64,000 bases of DNA from Vibrio alfacsensis (GTDB lineage: Bacteria > Pseudomonadota > Gammaproteobacteria > Enterobacterales > Vibrionaceae): NCBI RefSeq assembly GCF_003544875.1, contig NZ_CP032093.1, positions 1 through 64,000 of the forward strand. The letters are read 5' to 3'. The notes beneath the pieces are model-generated. The model ran no database searches. It worked only from the letters and a program-made list of their open reading frames with translations, and had not been told where the DNA came from. The position numbers were made by a program, and so were the translations under genes. Each line of letters starts with the position of its first letter. Positions within the stretch are counted from its first letter, which is position 1. Of this stretch, positions 13,961 through 23,844 are shown piece after piece.

Positions 13961-14371
13961 TGGGGGTAGAAACGAGATAAAAGAGTCGAGATACGAGAAC
14001 GGCTGCGTCCTATGGATATGGGAACGCTTCGCTTCGAGAGGAAGGGATGACCGAGTCGGGGAGCTAAAAATATTTTCACCAGAGCCCTTGAAAGCGTATT
14101 TATCGACCTTATATCTAGTTATGAAGAGGATGATTGGCTTGCTAGAGAGTAGAAGTTCAACTCCTCTGGAATCGCTAAACGAGATCGCTCAGGAGAGGAT
14201 ACTCAGTATTAGCACACAACTTGACCCTAGATTCGACATCATGTCCCCGAACCTAAAGAGTAGGTCTGAGGAATGAAGTATCGGATCCCTTAGTTCGGCG
14301 TTTACTGCATAAATGCGCTATTTGGATGACTTCATCCGGGCTAAGACTATTGCTTAAAAGAGGATAGAATT
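13961..14371. other. Gene-free spacer between gyrB and ibpA
   Basis: This 411-bp spacer has no supported gene. A 109-codon frame (13947-14276) starts inside the gyrB terminator and looks non-coding. Around 13985-14040 there are repeat-like units (GAGATACGAGAACG, GAACGCTTCGCTTCGAG) reminiscent of short interspersed repeats in vibrio genomes. A perfect small hairpin, GGATGACTTCATCC, lies at about 14323-14336, ahead of ibpA. Confidence 0.5.
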
Positions 14372-14809
14372 ATGCGTAATGTAGATTTCTCACCACTATA
14401 CCGTAGTGCAATCGGCTTCGACCGTCTGTTTAACCTGATGGAAGCAAGCTCTGCGAAGAACACTTCTGGCGGTTACCCTCCATACAACATCGAACAAAAA
14501 GACGAGCATAACTACCGTATTACTATGGCAGTAGCTGGTTTTGCTGAGGAGCAGTTAGATCTGACTCAGAACGAAAATATGTTGATCGTGAAAGGCGAAC
14601 GCAAAGCAGAAGAGAGCAAAAACTACGTCTACCAAGGCATTGCAGAGCGCGATTTTGAACGCAAATTCCAACTCGCGGATTACGTAAAAGTTGTCGGTGC
14701 ATCCATGGAAAATGGCCTACTTCATATCGATTTGGTTCGTGAAATTCCAGAAGCCATGCAGCCACGTAAGATTGCGATTGGTGGTAATAATCTGATTGAA
14801 AACAGCTAA
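14372..14809 (+). CDS. ibpA: IbpA-type small heat-shock protein (Hsp20)
   Basis: Alpha-crystallin-type holdase chaperone of 145 residues. The alpha-crystallin domain covers about residues 38-125 ([20 protein letters not shown] through [14 protein letters not shown]). The C-terminal IxI-type anchor (KIAIGG) is followed by a short tail, and the N-terminus ([20 protein letters not shown]) is IbpA-like. It binds aggregating proteins under heat stress. An AGAGGA ribosome site precedes the ATG. A heat-shock (sigma-32) promoter and an RNA thermometer are expected from the family, but I found only weak candidates. Confidence 0.94.
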   Translation: MRNVDFSPLYRSAIGFDRLFNLMEASSAKNTSGGYPPYNIEQKDEHNYRITMAVAGFAEEQLDLTQNENMLIVKGERKAEESKNYVYQGIAERDFERKFQLADYVKVVGASMENGLLHIDLVREIPEAMQPRKIAIGGNNLIENS

Positions 14810-14852
14810 TCAGCTAATGGCACTTCAGTTAACCACACGGTTATAGAATGAG

Positions 14853-14890
14853 AAAGAGCGCCTTCCATTATGGAAAAGGGCGCTCTTTTT
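14853..14890 (+). terminator. Terminator after ibpA
   Basis: Stem AGAGCGCC paired with GGCGCTCT, followed by TTTTTA, 45 nt after the ibpA stop codon. Confidence 0.88.
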
Positions 14891-14946
14891 AGTTTTGGGT
14901 TTTCAAAGCCGCTACTCCAAAGAAAAAAACGGCTGAGTTTAATCCG

Positions 14947-16200
14947 TTATTTACCCTCTCGGTAAGCCTTTTCCACTTCTTCTGCGATAATCGCAATGCC
15001 TTTTTGCATCATCTCATCGTCTTGAACGTAGTTCATACGCAAGCATTGGTGCGCATGATCCCACTCGTCCTTCTGACCAATAAAGAAGTATTCACCCGGG
15101 ACAATCAATACACCACGCGCTTTCAAGCGTTGGTACAGCTCCATCGTAGTGATTGGCAGTTCATCAAACCATAGCCACAAGAAGATAGCGCCTTCCGGCT
15201 TGTGAATACGGAATCGCTCATCGGTAATCGCTTCTTGAAGCAGTTCAACCGCACGTTGTGACTTTTGTTTGTAGAACGGTTTAATCACCTCAGAGCTCAA
15301 TTTAAGCAGATCGCCTTTGCCAATGATGTGGTTTGCTAGCGCTGGACCAACACTGCCTGGAGCTAGGCTGATGATACCGTTCATATTAGTCAACGCTTGC
15401 GTGATTTCTTCACTCGCAATCACAATCCCACAACGCACGCCCGGCAAGCCAAGCTTAGATAGGCTCATGCATAGGATGGTGTTTTCATTCCAAAACGGTT
15501 CGACATCTTCAAAGATGATGTTCGGGAAAGGCAGACCGTAGGCGTTATCGATGATCAGCGGGATGTTGTTTTCACGTGCCAGTTTATCCAGCTTACGTAC
15601 TTCTTTGTCTGTCAGTACGTTACCTGTTGGGTTGGTTGGGCGAGACGCGCAGATTGCCGCAACAGAGTCATCAACTTTTAGCTGCTCAAAATCGACGTGG
15701 TATTTAAATAGACCGTTATCTAACAGCTCGATTTCTGGATGGTAAGAGACAAAGATATCTTCATCAATGCCCGCGTCACCATAACCGATGTATTCAGGCG
15801 CGATAGGCAGTAGCACTTTCTTGTGTGAACCGTCTGGCTGTTTACCGGCCAACAAGTTGAACAAGTAGAAGAAGCCACTTTGGCTGCCGTTAGTTAGGCT
15901 GATGTTCTTTTCTGAAATATCCCAGCCGTAATTTTCACGGAATAACTGAGCCAACGCTTTAACGAACGCGTCTTTGCCTTGCGGCCCATCGTAGTTGGCG
16001 AGGGCGGCGACGAGCTCCCCACTGGCGAGCATCTCCTCACTGGCTTGGCGAAAGTAATCGAGCATGGCAGGAATGGCGGCTGGGTTACCCCCACCGAGCA
16101 TGATGGCGCCTGGAGTGCGCAGACCATCATTCAAATCGTCCATTAACTGCGTGATACCTGAATACTGATTAAATTTTTCACCAAACTTCGAGAACTGCAT
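14947..16200 (-). CDS. avtA: Valine--pyruvate aminotransferase
   Basis: Class I/II PLP-dependent aminotransferase of 417 residues, the AvtA length. It interconverts valine plus pyruvate with 2-ketoisovalerate plus alanine. The N-terminal LGGGNPAAIP motif is specific to the AvtA group. NPTGNVLTDKE (about 198-208) and the PLP-lysine region SLSKLGLPGVRCG (about 252-264) mark the fold-type I enzyme. It lies alone between ibpA and glyS in the opposite orientation to ibpA. Confidence 0.93.
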   Translation of the reverse strand: MQFSKFGEKFNQYSGITQLMDDLNDGLRTPGAIMLGGGNPAAIPAMLDYFRQASEEMLASGELVAALANYDGPQGKDAFVKALAQLFRENYGWDISEKNISLTNGSQSGFFYLFNLLAGKQPDGSHKKVLLPIAPEYIGYGDAGIDEDIFVSYHPEIELLDNGLFKYHVDFEQLKVDDSVAAICASRPTNPTGNVLTDKEVRKLDKLARENNIPLIIDNAYGLPFPNIIFEDVEPFWNENTILCMSLSKLGLPGVRCGIVIASEEITQALTNMNGIISLAPGSVGPALANHIIGKGDLLKLSSEVIKPFYKQKSQRAVELLQEAITDERFRIHKPEGAIFLWLWFDELPITTMELYQRLKARGVLIVPGEYFFIGQKDEWDHAHQCLRMNYVQDDEMMQKGIAIIAEEVEKAYREGK

Positions 16201-16390
16201 GCCTTGTGATACCTAATTCATTGTGATTGCTTAATGTGATTACGCTAGCGTGATGCCAGTCAATAGGATAATCCTTGACCTTACATGAATGTGGAAACAA
16301 CGCAAAGTGTGAATTTGCTCGAAGAAGAAAAAAGTGAGTCATCAGGCCAGAGGCACGAGATAAATGGATAAAAAGCGTAAAAAGAGCAAT

Positions 16391-16417
16391 AAAAAAGGGA
16401 AGCCTTTGCTTCCCTTT
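16391..16417 (-). terminator. Terminator after glyS
   Basis: Stem AAGGGAAGC paired with GCTTCCCTT, followed on the minus strand by a T run, about 25 nt beyond the glyS stop codon. Confidence 0.88.
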
Positions 16418-16440
16418 CAATCGAACGTATCTCAATAATC

Positions 16441-18522
16441 TTACTTCTGAAGAACAGAGATATCTGCAATCTGTAGGAACAGGTTACGTAGATTGTTCAG
16501 TAGAGTCAGACGGTTCTTCTTAAGTGCTTCATCGTCTGCCATTACCATCACGTTATCAAAGAACGCATCAACTGGCTCACGTAGGTCAGCTAGCTTGCTT
16601 AGGGCTTCTTGGTAGTTACCCGTTGCAAATGCAGGCTCTAACGCTTCTGTCATGACTTCAACGCTTTCTGCTAGTGCTTTCTCTGCGTCTTCTTGTAGAA
16701 GTGCTAGGTCGATGTCTGCTGCTAGTTCGCCATCGAATTTCGCAAGAATGTTACCTACACGCTTGTTCGCTGCAGCGAGCGCTTCTGCTGCTTCCAACTC
16801 ACGGAAGTGGGAAACGGCTTTAACGCGTTGGTCGAAGTCTGCTGGTTTAGTAGGACGACGAGCTAATACTGCTTGAATGATGTCTACGCTAAAGCCAGCA
16901 TCTTGATACCATGCACGGAAGCGACCAAGCATAAATTCAAGAACGTCAGTTTCTACGTTTTCATTCGTTAGTTTATCGCCAAACAGTACTTTTGCTTCGC
17001 GGATCAGATCAACCAAGTCTAAGTTGAAACCATTTTCTACGATGATGCGCAATACACCTAGTGACGCACGACGAAGGGCAAATGGATCTGAACCTTTCGG
17101 CGCTTGACCAATACCGAAGATACCTACGATAGTGTCCAGTTTGTCTGCCATTGCTACCGCAGATGACACGCCGTTAGATGGCAGTTCATCACCCGCAAAA
17201 CGTGGCATGTATTGCTCGTAAAGTGCTAAAGCGACTTGTTCATCTTCGCCATCATGACGTGCATAGTGCATACCCATTACACCTTGAGTATCCGTAAACT
17301 CGAATACCATTGATGTCATTAGGTCACATTTGGCCAGTAGGCCTGCACGTGTTGCTTTCTCAACATCGGCATCAATTTGTTTTGCAATGTAGCCAGCAAG
17401 AGCTGCGATACGATCAGTTTTGTCTTTGATGGTACCGAGCTGCTTTTGGAAGATCGCTTGCTCTAGTTCAGGCAGACGATCGATAAGCGGACGCTTACGG
17501 TCTGTGTTGAAGAAGAACTCTGCGTCAGCAAGACGAGGGCGAACCACTTTCTCGTTACCCTCGATTACGTAACGAGGTTCTTTTGATTCGATGTTTGATA
17601 CAAAGATGAAGTTCGGTAGTAGCTTCTTGTTTTCATCGCCATTCTCATGTGAATAGACGGGGAAGTATTTTTGGTCACCTTTCATGGTGTAAACCAACGC
17701 TTCAGAAGGGACTTTTAGGAACTCTTCTTCGAACTTTGCTGTAAGTACTACTGGCCATTCAACCAGAGACGTTACTTCTTCTACTAGGTCATCTTCTAGA
17801 TCAGCGATACCGCCAACTGCTGCTGCCGCTTTTTGTGCGTCAGCTAGAATGATTGCTTTACGCGCTTCGTAATCTGCCATTACTTTACCGCGCTCTTCTA
17901 AGATTGCAGGGTATTGCTCAGCAGAATCGATCGTGAACTCTTTTTCACCCATGAAGCGGTGACCACGGATAGTGCGATCAGAGGCGACACCAAGGATTTC
18001 CCCCTCGATTAGATCGCTGCCCATAAGCATGGTTAGTGTTTTTACTGGGCGAATAAACTGAGTTGTTTTGTTGCCCCAACGCATTGGTTTAGCAATAGGT
18101 AGGTTAGCCAGTGCTTTTGCAGCAAGTTCTACAACAACTTCTGATGTCGGTTGACCTTTCACTTCTTGTTTAAATAGAAGCCATTCACCCTTGTCTGTCA
18201 CCATGCGCTCAGCTTGATCAACATTGATACCACAACCACGAGCCCAACCTTGAGCCGCTTTTGTTGCATTACCGTCTGCGTCAAATGCTGCAGAAACCGC
18301 AGGGCCGCGTTTTTCTACAACTTTGTCTAATTGGCTTTCTGCTAGCGCTGCTACTTTAAGAGCCAGACGACGAGGAGCTGCGAACCATTTCACGCCTTCG
18401 TGAGCAAGCTCAGCGCCTTTTAGTTCTGCTTCGAAGTTTGCTGCGAATGCTTCCGCTAGAGTGCGAAGTTGCGTTGGTGGTAGCTCTTCTGTGCCTAGCT
18501 CGATTAGAAATTCTTTTGCCAT
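16441..18522 (-). CDS. glyS: Glycyl-tRNA synthetase beta subunit
   Basis: Beta subunit of the alpha2beta2 bacterial glycyl-tRNA synthetase, 693 residues. It starts [16 protein letters not shown], the diagnostic N-terminus of the family. It has the internal HD-like region and a C-terminal anticodon-binding-like (DALR) domain, ending [18 protein letters not shown] and beyond. It binds the tRNA, while GlyQ carries the catalytic core. It starts 14 nt after glyQ in the same operon. Confidence 0.97.
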   Translation of the reverse strand: MAKEFLIELGTEELPPTQLRTLAEAFAANFEAELKGAELAHEGVKWFAAPRRLALKVAALAESQLDKVVEKRGPAVSAAFDADGNATKAAQGWARGCGINVDQAERMVTDKGEWLLFKQEVKGQPTSEVVVELAAKALANLPIAKPMRWGNKTTQFIRPVKTLTMLMGSDLIEGEILGVASDRTIRGHRFMGEKEFTIDSAEQYPAILEERGKVMADYEARKAIILADAQKAAAAVGGIADLEDDLVEEVTSLVEWPVVLTAKFEEEFLKVPSEALVYTMKGDQKYFPVYSHENGDENKKLLPNFIFVSNIESKEPRYVIEGNEKVVRPRLADAEFFFNTDRKRPLIDRLPELEQAIFQKQLGTIKDKTDRIAALAGYIAKQIDADVEKATRAGLLAKCDLMTSMVFEFTDTQGVMGMHYARHDGEDEQVALALYEQYMPRFAGDELPSNGVSSAVAMADKLDTIVGIFGIGQAPKGSDPFALRRASLGVLRIIVENGFNLDLVDLIREAKVLFGDKLTNENVETDVLEFMLGRFRAWYQDAGFSVDIIQAVLARRPTKPADFDQRVKAVSHFRELEAAEALAAANKRVGNILAKFDGELAADIDLALLQEDAEKALAESVEVMTEALEPAFATGNYQEALSKLADLREPVDAFFDNVMVMADDEALKKNRLTLLNNLRNLFLQIADISVLQK

Positions 18523-18536
18523 GTTATATCGCTCCC

Positions 18537-19454
18537 TTACGCTTGTTCTTTTTTACACATTGGGAAGCCAAGTGCTTCACGCGATGCGTAGTAGGCTTCT
18601 GCTACTGACTTAGTCAGATCACGGATGCGCAGGATGTAGCGTTGACGTTCAGTTACTGAGATCGCTTTACGTGCGTCTAGAAGGTTGAACGCGTGAGCGG
18701 CTTTCAAGATGCGCTCGTATGCTGGTAGAGGTAGTGGCTTTTCTAGCTCAAGTAACGCTTTACATTCTTTCTCACATTGCTCGAAGAAACCAAATAGGAA
18801 TTCCACGTCAGCGTGTTCAAAGTTGTAAGTCGACTGCTCTACTTCGTTTTGGTGGAAGATATCACCGTAAGTCACTTTGCTGCCGTTTGGTGCAATGTTC
18901 CAAGTGAGGTCGTAAACGGAGTCTACTTCTTGGATGTACATTGCTAGACGTTCGATACCGTAAGTGATTTCACCGGTTACTGGTTTACACTCAAGGCCAC
19001 CAACTTGTTGGAAGTAAGTAAATTGAGTCACTTCCATGCCGTTTAGCCATACTTCCCAGCCTAGACCCCATGCGCCTAGTGTAGGGTTTTCCCAGTTGTC
19101 TTCTACGAAACGAATGTCGTGTACAAGTGGGTCAATACCAAGAACTTCTAGAGAACCTAAGTACAACTCTTGGATATTGTCTGGTGATGGTTTCAATGCT
19201 ACTTGGAATTGGTAGTAGTGTTGAAGGCGGTTAGGGTTTTCACCGTAACGACCATCGGTAGGACGACGAGATGGTTGTACATAAGCTGTAGACATTGGCT
19301 CTGGGCCAAGCGCTCGTAGACAGGTCATTGGGTGAGAGGTACCCGCACCTACTTCCATATCTAGCGGTTGAACAATGGTGCAACCATTTTGAGCCCAATA
19401 ATCCTGCAGCGCGAGGATCATTCCCTGGAAGGTTTTGATATCGTATTTTTGCAT
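18537..19454 (-). CDS. glyQ: Glycyl-tRNA synthetase alpha subunit
   Basis: Catalytic class II synthetase subunit of 305 residues. It begins [20 protein letters not shown] and contains the characteristic [14 protein letters not shown] and [25 protein letters not shown] stretches (about residues 38-90). It activates glycine as part of a heterotetramer with GlyS. First gene of the glyQS operon; its promoter should lie in 19455-19700. Confidence 0.97.
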   Translation of the reverse strand: MQKYDIKTFQGMILALQDYWAQNGCTIVQPLDMEVGAGTSHPMTCLRALGPEPMSTAYVQPSRRPTDGRYGENPNRLQHYYQFQVALKPSPDNIQELYLGSLEVLGIDPLVHDIRFVEDNWENPTLGAWGLGWEVWLNGMEVTQFTYFQQVGGLECKPVTGEITYGIERLAMYIQEVDSVYDLTWNIAPNGSKVTYGDIFHQNEVEQSTYNFEHADVEFLFGFFEQCEKECKALLELEKPLPLPAYERILKAAHAFNLLDARKAISVTERQRYILRIRDLTKSVAEAYYASREALGFPMCKKEQA

Positions 19455-19741
19455 AAGTCGGTTCGCGCGATTCTCTAATTACTCGCATTGTGTCAAACAG
19501 TAAGGCTTTGGTGCCTAAATGATGACGTTTGGAGTAATGACGGTTGAATAAAATAACGATCAAGTATACCCAGATATTGTGCGTGGGAGTAGAGCTAATC
19601 TTGCTTATTTCATAGCCAGAACCGCTAAGTTTGCCTAATTCTTGGCATATTTAGCTAATAGAGATGAAAATTGAGCTTTTGGGGTGATTTTTACTTACAA
19701 AACGGAGCTTGAGATGACGCGTCGTTATAATTAGAATTGCC

Positions 19742-19871
19742 TTGTCTTTGGGGAGTAGCTTACTTGATGAAATGCCAGTTTCATTCGGTTCGTTCGTCAA
19801 CATAATTGGTGCAAAATCACCATGGCGTTCGAGACTTATCATCTGATGAGTTTAGCAAGACCTTAGACAAA
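19742..19871 (+). ncRNA. yybP-ykoY manganese riboswitch
   Basis: The leader of mneA has the conserved elements of this family. These are GGGGAGTAGC (19750-19759) after the 5' P1 strand TTGTCT, and TTTAGCAAGACCTT (19851-19864) before the closing P1 strand AGACAA. The L1 and L3 loops carrying these motifs bind Mn2+ in characterised members. A -10-like TATAAT at 19726-19731 fits a start just upstream. The 3' P1 strand TAGACAAA (19864-19871) can also pair with TTTGTCTA (19900-19907). That gives a plausible switch between two folds and placement of a downstream GC hairpin (GGGGCG 19889-19894 with CGCCCC 19926-19931) next to the start codon. Confidence 0.9.
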
Positions 19872-19943
19872 TCATCATGAACCGGGGTGGGGCGTGAGGT
19901 TTGTCTATGGTTATAATAATTATCCCGCCCCAATGAGCATGTC

Positions 19944-20498
19944 GTGAGCGTTTTAGCTATTTCAATTACTACCGTAGCGTTAGCAGAAATTGGCGATAAG
20001 ACCCAATTGCTATCTCTATTACTTGCCAGTCGTTACCGTAAACCAATCCCTATTATTGCAGCAATCTTTTTGGCTACCATTGCTAACCACGCTTTGGCTG
20101 CATGGCTAGGTGTGGTTGTGGCGGACTATCTGTCTCCTGACATTTTAAAATGGGTGCTGGTGGTCAGTTTTGTCGCCATGGCCGCTTGGGTGCTGATCCC
20201 AGATAAGTTAGATTACGACGAGCAGATTTCTAATCGAGGTCCTTTTATTGCGAGTTTTATTGCTTTCTTTGTTGCAGAGATCGGAGATAAAACTCAGATC
20301 GCGACTTCGATTCTAGGGGCGCAGTATGCTGATGCGCTCAGTTGGGTGATTCTCGGTACGACGATCGGTATGCTGCTCGCGAATGTGCCAGTGGTTCTGA
20401 TCGGTAAATTATCGGCAGACAAGATGCCGTTAGGGCTTATCCGTAAGGTTACCGCATTCTTGTTTATCGCGCTTGCGATAGGTGCGGCGTTGTTTTGA
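19944..20498 (+). CDS. mneA: MneA-type manganese exporter (UPF0016/GDT1 family)
   Basis: Inner-membrane protein of 184 residues with about six helices. It holds two copies of the cation-transport motif E-x-G-D-K-T: AEIGDKTQLL (about residues 14-23) and AEIGDKTQIA (about 107-116). These are diagnostic of the UPF0016/GDT1 family, and the Vibrio cholerae member (MneA) exports Mn2+. The manganese riboswitch directly upstream supports that role. The GTG start at 19944 lacks a strong ribosome site. A four-codon frame (ATG 19933, stop 19945-19947) overlaps it and could couple translation, or an alternative start may be used. Confidence 0.9.
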   Translation: MSVLAISITTVALAEIGDKTQLLSLLLASRYRKPIPIIAAIFLATIANHALAAWLGVVVADYLSPDILKWVLVVSFVAMAAWVLIPDKLDYDEQISNRGPFIASFIAFFVAEIGDKTQIATSILGAQYADALSWVILGTTIGMLLANVPVVLIGKLSADKMPLGLIRKVTAFLFIALAIGAALF

Positions 20499-20658
20499 TT
20501 TATATACTCTAAAATGATGCGAATTATCAATAAGTAGATAGGGAATGCGCGAGTTCAAACTCTGACTCAAAATCATTCAGGACCGTGACGAATGACGTAT
20601 TAGTGTCATACTTGTCATGGTAATTTAATGGTGTGAATGATGGCGAGAGGGCAAGTTT

Positions 20659-20919
20659 ATGCTTACACGTTATATGGGGATGTCCCCAAAAAGTCAGAGT
20701 TACTTATTCACCTTTGGTTTAGCACTGTGCTTGTTGGCAATGGTGTTAACGGATATGTGGCTACCTATTGTGGCAGGGTCTTTTATTCTTACTGGCTTAA
20801 CAGTAGAAGCATGGATTCGGGTTGCCCACATTATTCCGATGCATGAAGAAATACGCGCGATGCGCAAACAATTGAACAAGCTACAATCAGAAGTTCGCAC
20901 ACTAGAATACGATGAATAA
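20659..20919 (+). CDS. Small membrane protein with C-terminal coiled coil
   Basis: An 86-residue protein with no recognised family. Residues about 15-32 and 35-55 form two hydrophobic segments. The C-terminal third (MHEEIRAMRKQLNKLQSEVR) is a charged heptad-like helix. It has a plausible start (ATG at 20659 after GAGAGGGCAAG) and its own terminator. The composition is protein-like and distinct from spacer sequence. The overlapping frame at 20637 is a shadow. Function is unknown. Confidence 0.7.
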   Translation: MLTRYMGMSPKSQSYLFTFGLALCLLAMVLTDMWLPIVAGSFILTGLTVEAWIRVAHIIPMHEEIRAMRKQLNKLQSEVRTLEYDE

Positions 20920-20920
20920 A

Positions 20921-20951
20921 CAAACGGCAGCCTTATGGGCTGCCGTTTTTG
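20921..20951. terminator. Bidirectional terminator
   Basis: Stem AACGGCAGCC paired with GGCTGCCGTT, with A run on one side and T run on the other. It sits between the 86-residue gene and tusA, which converge on it. Confidence 0.9.
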
Positions 20952-20963
20952 ATTCTGCTGAGA

Positions 20964-21212
20964 TTATACCAAACCTTTCTTAATTAAGTATTGGTATGGG
21001 AGATGTTCCGTTTGTGCCGCTATTAATTGGTGATCCATAAATCGGCAGAAGCTCGGGATATCTCGAGTTGTCGATGGGTCATCTGCTTTTACTAGCAACA
21101 CCTCACCGTCTTGCATCGTTCGAATTGTCTTCCTGACCATCATTACTGGCTCTGGGCAGCGTAATCCTTCCGCCTCTAATGTCTTGGTCGCCAGTTCAGG
21201 ATTAAAACTCAT
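20964..21212 (-). CDS. tusA: TusA sulfurtransferase
   Basis: An 82-residue sulfur-carrier protein. The conserved [15 protein letters not shown] motif (about 17-31) carries the active-site Cys that accepts persulfide from IscS and passes it to the TusBCD/E relay for 2-thiouridine at tRNA wobble U34. Length and the C-terminal YLIKKG are typical. Also known as SirA/YhhP. It complements mnmE in this window, since both act on the same tRNA wobble base. Confidence 0.94.
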   Translation of the reverse strand: MSFNPELATKTLEAEGLRCPEPVMMVRKTIRTMQDGEVLLVKADDPSTTRDIPSFCRFMDHQLIAAQTEHLPYQYLIKKGLV

Positions 21213-21343
21213 AATGTGATTCTCATAGCTAACTTAGCGGTGAATTTTACTTTCGTTGAAAAAATATTCAATAACCACTTGGCAAACTGAATTTTTGATT
21301 TACCTTAAATTAACAATTTGGTAACAACTGGCGAGGAGAGACG

Positions 21344-21526
21344 ATGTTAACAGCGTTAGACAGACTAACCATCTATTCGGTTTTGTGCTTTATCTCGTTC
21401 TGTGCGCTTGTGCTTAGAACGCCAGCTGAAACCTCATTAATGCCTCTCGTAGGCATGAGTGCAACGATTATTGGGATTTGGATTGAGATGCACAAATGGT
21501 CAGGTGCATCAGAGCAAGAAAATTAG
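21344..21526 (+). CDS. Small hydrophobic protein of unknown function
   Basis: A 60-residue protein starting at ATG after a GAGGAGAG ribosome site, so translation is likely. Two hydrophobic segments (about residues 8-24 and 32-48) suggest a small inner-membrane protein. I do not recognise the family. It is divergent from tusA and followed by a hairpin at 21619. Confidence 0.6.
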   Translation: MLTALDRLTIYSVLCFISFCALVLRTPAETSLMPLVGMSATIIGIWIEMHKWSGASEQEN

Positions 21527-21618
21527 CACTTTTTTGCTGCATTCGGAATCTATCGATATCCCACTCACCAAACTTAACGACACTTCATTCCGACACTATC
21601 CCCATTTTTCTTGGGCTT

Positions 21619-21644
21619 CCCCGCTGAAAGGCGGGATTTTTTTT
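21619..21644 (+). terminator. Terminator upstream of the LysR gene
   Basis: Stem CCCCGC paired with GCGGG, followed by a run of eight T. It would end the transcript of the 60-residue gene and insulate the LysR gene. Confidence 0.75.
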
Positions 21645-21694
21645 GCCTGAAGAGTACAATTTATCTAAATCCCCTACATGATAAGTGGCAAATC

Positions 21695-22636
21695 GTGGAA
21701 TTAGAAGATATCTATCGTCGAGATCTTAACTTATTGGTTGCGTTACGCGTACTGATTGAAGAGAGCAGTGTCAGCAAGGCAGCAACGCGCCTCAATTTAA
21801 GCCAATCGGCAATGAGCCGCGTACTCGGGCGCTTACGCGATCTGCTCGGCGATCCATTGTTTACGCGGCAAGGTCAGCATTTGATCCCAACGCAAAAGGC
21901 GTTAGAAATCGATCGTTCCTTAGGTGAGCCATTGGAGTCTTTACGTCAGCTGTTGTCGCCACGCGAGTTCGATCCACGTAATTGCGATCAAACCTTTAAT
22001 ATCGCCACCACAGATTATGCGATGCAGACAATTCTTCCTTTTGCTTTGCCGCGTATTTATCAAGAAGCGCCGAATGTGTCTTTTAACTTCTTGCCACTGC
22101 AACACGATCGTTTATCTGATCAGTTGACTTATGAGAGTGCCGATCTTGCTATTTGTCGCCCTACCGGTCCTGTTGAACCACTGCGTAGCGAAGTGCTTGG
22201 TCGAGTCGGTGTATTGTGTATGCTCTCCAAACAACACCCGCTAGCCGATAAAGAGATGAGCTTAGATGATTACCTTCGCTATCCGCACGCGATGATTGCG
22301 ATAAGCGATGGAGTCAAAGCGCTGATTGAACAAGCTTTAATTGAAAAGCCAAAACGTAAAATGGTGCTGCGTGCTTACCATTTGGAAGCAGCATTGGCGA
22401 TCGTCGATACTTTACCTATCATAATTACTGTGCCGGCGGATTTGGCGTACTTGGTTGCTGAGCGCTATGACTTGGTGGTGAAGCCTCTACCATTTCAATT
22501 CACCCCGTTTGAATACTCGATGATTTGGCATGCGCGTTGTGAACACTCTCCTGCTCAAGAGTGGTTACGCGCGGTGGTTCGTGAAGAATGTAGTCGTCTT
22601 ATTGCTAAGCGAATTGAAGATATGGGGTTGGATTAG
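21695..22636 (+). CDS. LysR-family transcriptional regulator
   Basis: LysR regulator of 313 residues from a GTG at 21695. The upstream frame to 21611 would translate through a terminator, so the shorter start is preferred. The helix-turn-helix covers about residues 14-62 (RRDLNLLVALRVL, SVSKAATRLNLSQSAMSRVLGRLR, DPLFTRQG). The periplasmic-binding-like co-inducer domain follows at about 95-300. It converges on acuI across a shared terminator, so there is no positional clue to its target. Its effector is unknown. Confidence 0.9.
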   Translation: MELEDIYRRDLNLLVALRVLIEESSVSKAATRLNLSQSAMSRVLGRLRDLLGDPLFTRQGQHLIPTQKALEIDRSLGEPLESLRQLLSPREFDPRNCDQTFNIATTDYAMQTILPFALPRIYQEAPNVSFNFLPLQHDRLSDQLTYESADLAICRPTGPVEPLRSEVLGRVGVLCMLSKQHPLADKEMSLDDYLRYPHAMIAISDGVKALIEQALIEKPKRKMVLRAYHLEAALAIVDTLPIIITVPADLAYLVAERYDLVVKPLPFQFTPFEYSMIWHARCEHSPAQEWLRAVVREECSRLIAKRIEDMGLD

Positions 22637-22657
22637 TTTTCCGAAAATCAAAATAGC

Positions 22658-22691
22658 AAAAAGCCGGGCAATGAACTGACCCGGCTTTGTT
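22658..22691. terminator. Bidirectional terminator
   Basis: Stem AAAGCCGGG paired with CCCGGCTTT between the convergent LysR and acuI genes. Confidence 0.88.
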
Positions 22692-22713
22692 TATTCTACG
22701 GAGTTGCTAGCGC

Positions 22714-23694
22714 TTATAGTTTGATAACCACACGACCCGTTACTTGACCGTTAGTGATGTCTTCAGCGTATTTTGGTGCTTCTGCTAGCTCTACCTCAGT
22801 ACACGCTTGTTCGAAGTAGCTGTCTGGTAGTAGCTCAACCAATTTTTCCCATGCTGCAGTACGCTTTTCAAATGGGCATGAAACAGAATCCACACCTTGT
22901 AGGCGAACGTTACGTAGGATGAACGGCATCACTGTTGTCGGTAGATCGAAGCCACCTGCAAGGCCACAAGCGGCGACTGCACTGTTGTAATCCATTTGCG
23001 CCAATACTTTTGCTAGTACTTTGCTGCCTACGGTATCAACGGCCCCTGCCCATACTTGTTTTTCAAGCGGACGAGCTGGTTCTTCAAACTCAACACGATC
23101 AATAATGCGGCTCGCACCTAGTTTTTCTAATAGCGGACCGTTTTGTTCAACACGACCTGTCACGGCTGCAACTTTGTAGCCAAGCTGTGCTAGAAGCGTT
23201 ACTGCGACAGAGCCAACGCCACCACTTGCGCCTGTTACTAAGATTTCACCCGCTTCAGGTTTGATTCCTGCATCCAGCAGTGCTTGAACACATAGCATGC
23301 CAGTAAAGCCTGCAGTACCAATCATCATCGCTTTCTTGCTGTCTAGACCTTTAGGTAGTGGTACTAGCCAATCCGCTTTTAGGCGAGCGCGTTGAGACAT
23401 ACCACCCCAGTGGTTTTCACCCACACCCCAACCAGTAAGGACAACTTTGTCACCGGCTTTGTAGCGGTCGTCTTCAGAGCTTACTACCGTACCTGCTAGG
23501 TCAATACCTGGCACCATCGGGAAGTTACGGATGATTTTACCTTTACCTGTGATTGCAAGGCCGTCTTTGTAGTTCAACGATGAGTAATCAACGTCAATCA
23601 GAACGTCGCCTTCAGGCAGTTGTGTCTCATCGATTTGCTCGATGTTAGCGATAGTACGTTTGTCTTCTTGATTTAGAACTAGAGCATTAAACAT
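22714..23694 (-). CDS. acuI: Acrylyl-CoA reductase (NADPH), AcuI/YhdH family
   Basis: Medium-chain dehydrogenase/reductase without zinc ligands, 326 residues from the ATG at 23694 (AGGTTCTCC-type spacing; the longer frame to 23742 is unlikely). The N-terminus MFNALVLNQEDKR and the cofactor motif TGASGGVGSVAVTLLAQLG (about 152-170) are those of YhdH/AcuI. The enzyme reduces acryloyl-CoA to propionyl-CoA, which detoxifies acrylate formed from DMSP in marine bacteria. It is monocistronic here. Confidence 0.9.
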   Translation of the reverse strand: MFNALVLNQEDKRTIANIEQIDETQLPEGDVLIDVDYSSLNYKDGLAITGKGKIIRNFPMVPGIDLAGTVVSSEDDRYKAGDKVVLTGWGVGENHWGGMSQRARLKADWLVPLPKGLDSKKAMMIGTAGFTGMLCVQALLDAGIKPEAGEILVTGASGGVGSVAVTLLAQLGYKVAAVTGRVEQNGPLLEKLGASRIIDRVEFEEPARPLEKQVWAGAVDTVGSKVLAKVLAQMDYNSAVAACGLAGGFDLPTTVMPFILRNVRLQGVDSVSCPFEKRTAAWEKLVELLPDSYFEQACTEVELAEAPKYAEDITNGQVTGRVVIKL

Positions 23695-23844
23695 AAGGTT
23701 CTCCGAATGTGCGGTAGCGTGACTCTGGGCCACATGCAGCAAGATATCAACTGCTGCTAAGTGTATGTCTTCTTTGTTTATGAATAAAATGAAACTTGAG
23801 CATTTAATGCATGCTTTTTATGCATACAAGCAATGTTTGGCGTA

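Noticed and set aside
14210..14262. Sigma-32 promoter upstream of ibpA (CTTGACC then CCCCGAAC)
   Set aside because: The spacing is about 18 nt, longer than the usual 13-17, and the -10 match is poor.
13947..14276. A 109-codon open frame between gyrB and ibpA
   Set aside because: It starts inside the gyrB terminator, has no ribosome site, and its composition looks like spacer or repeat sequence.
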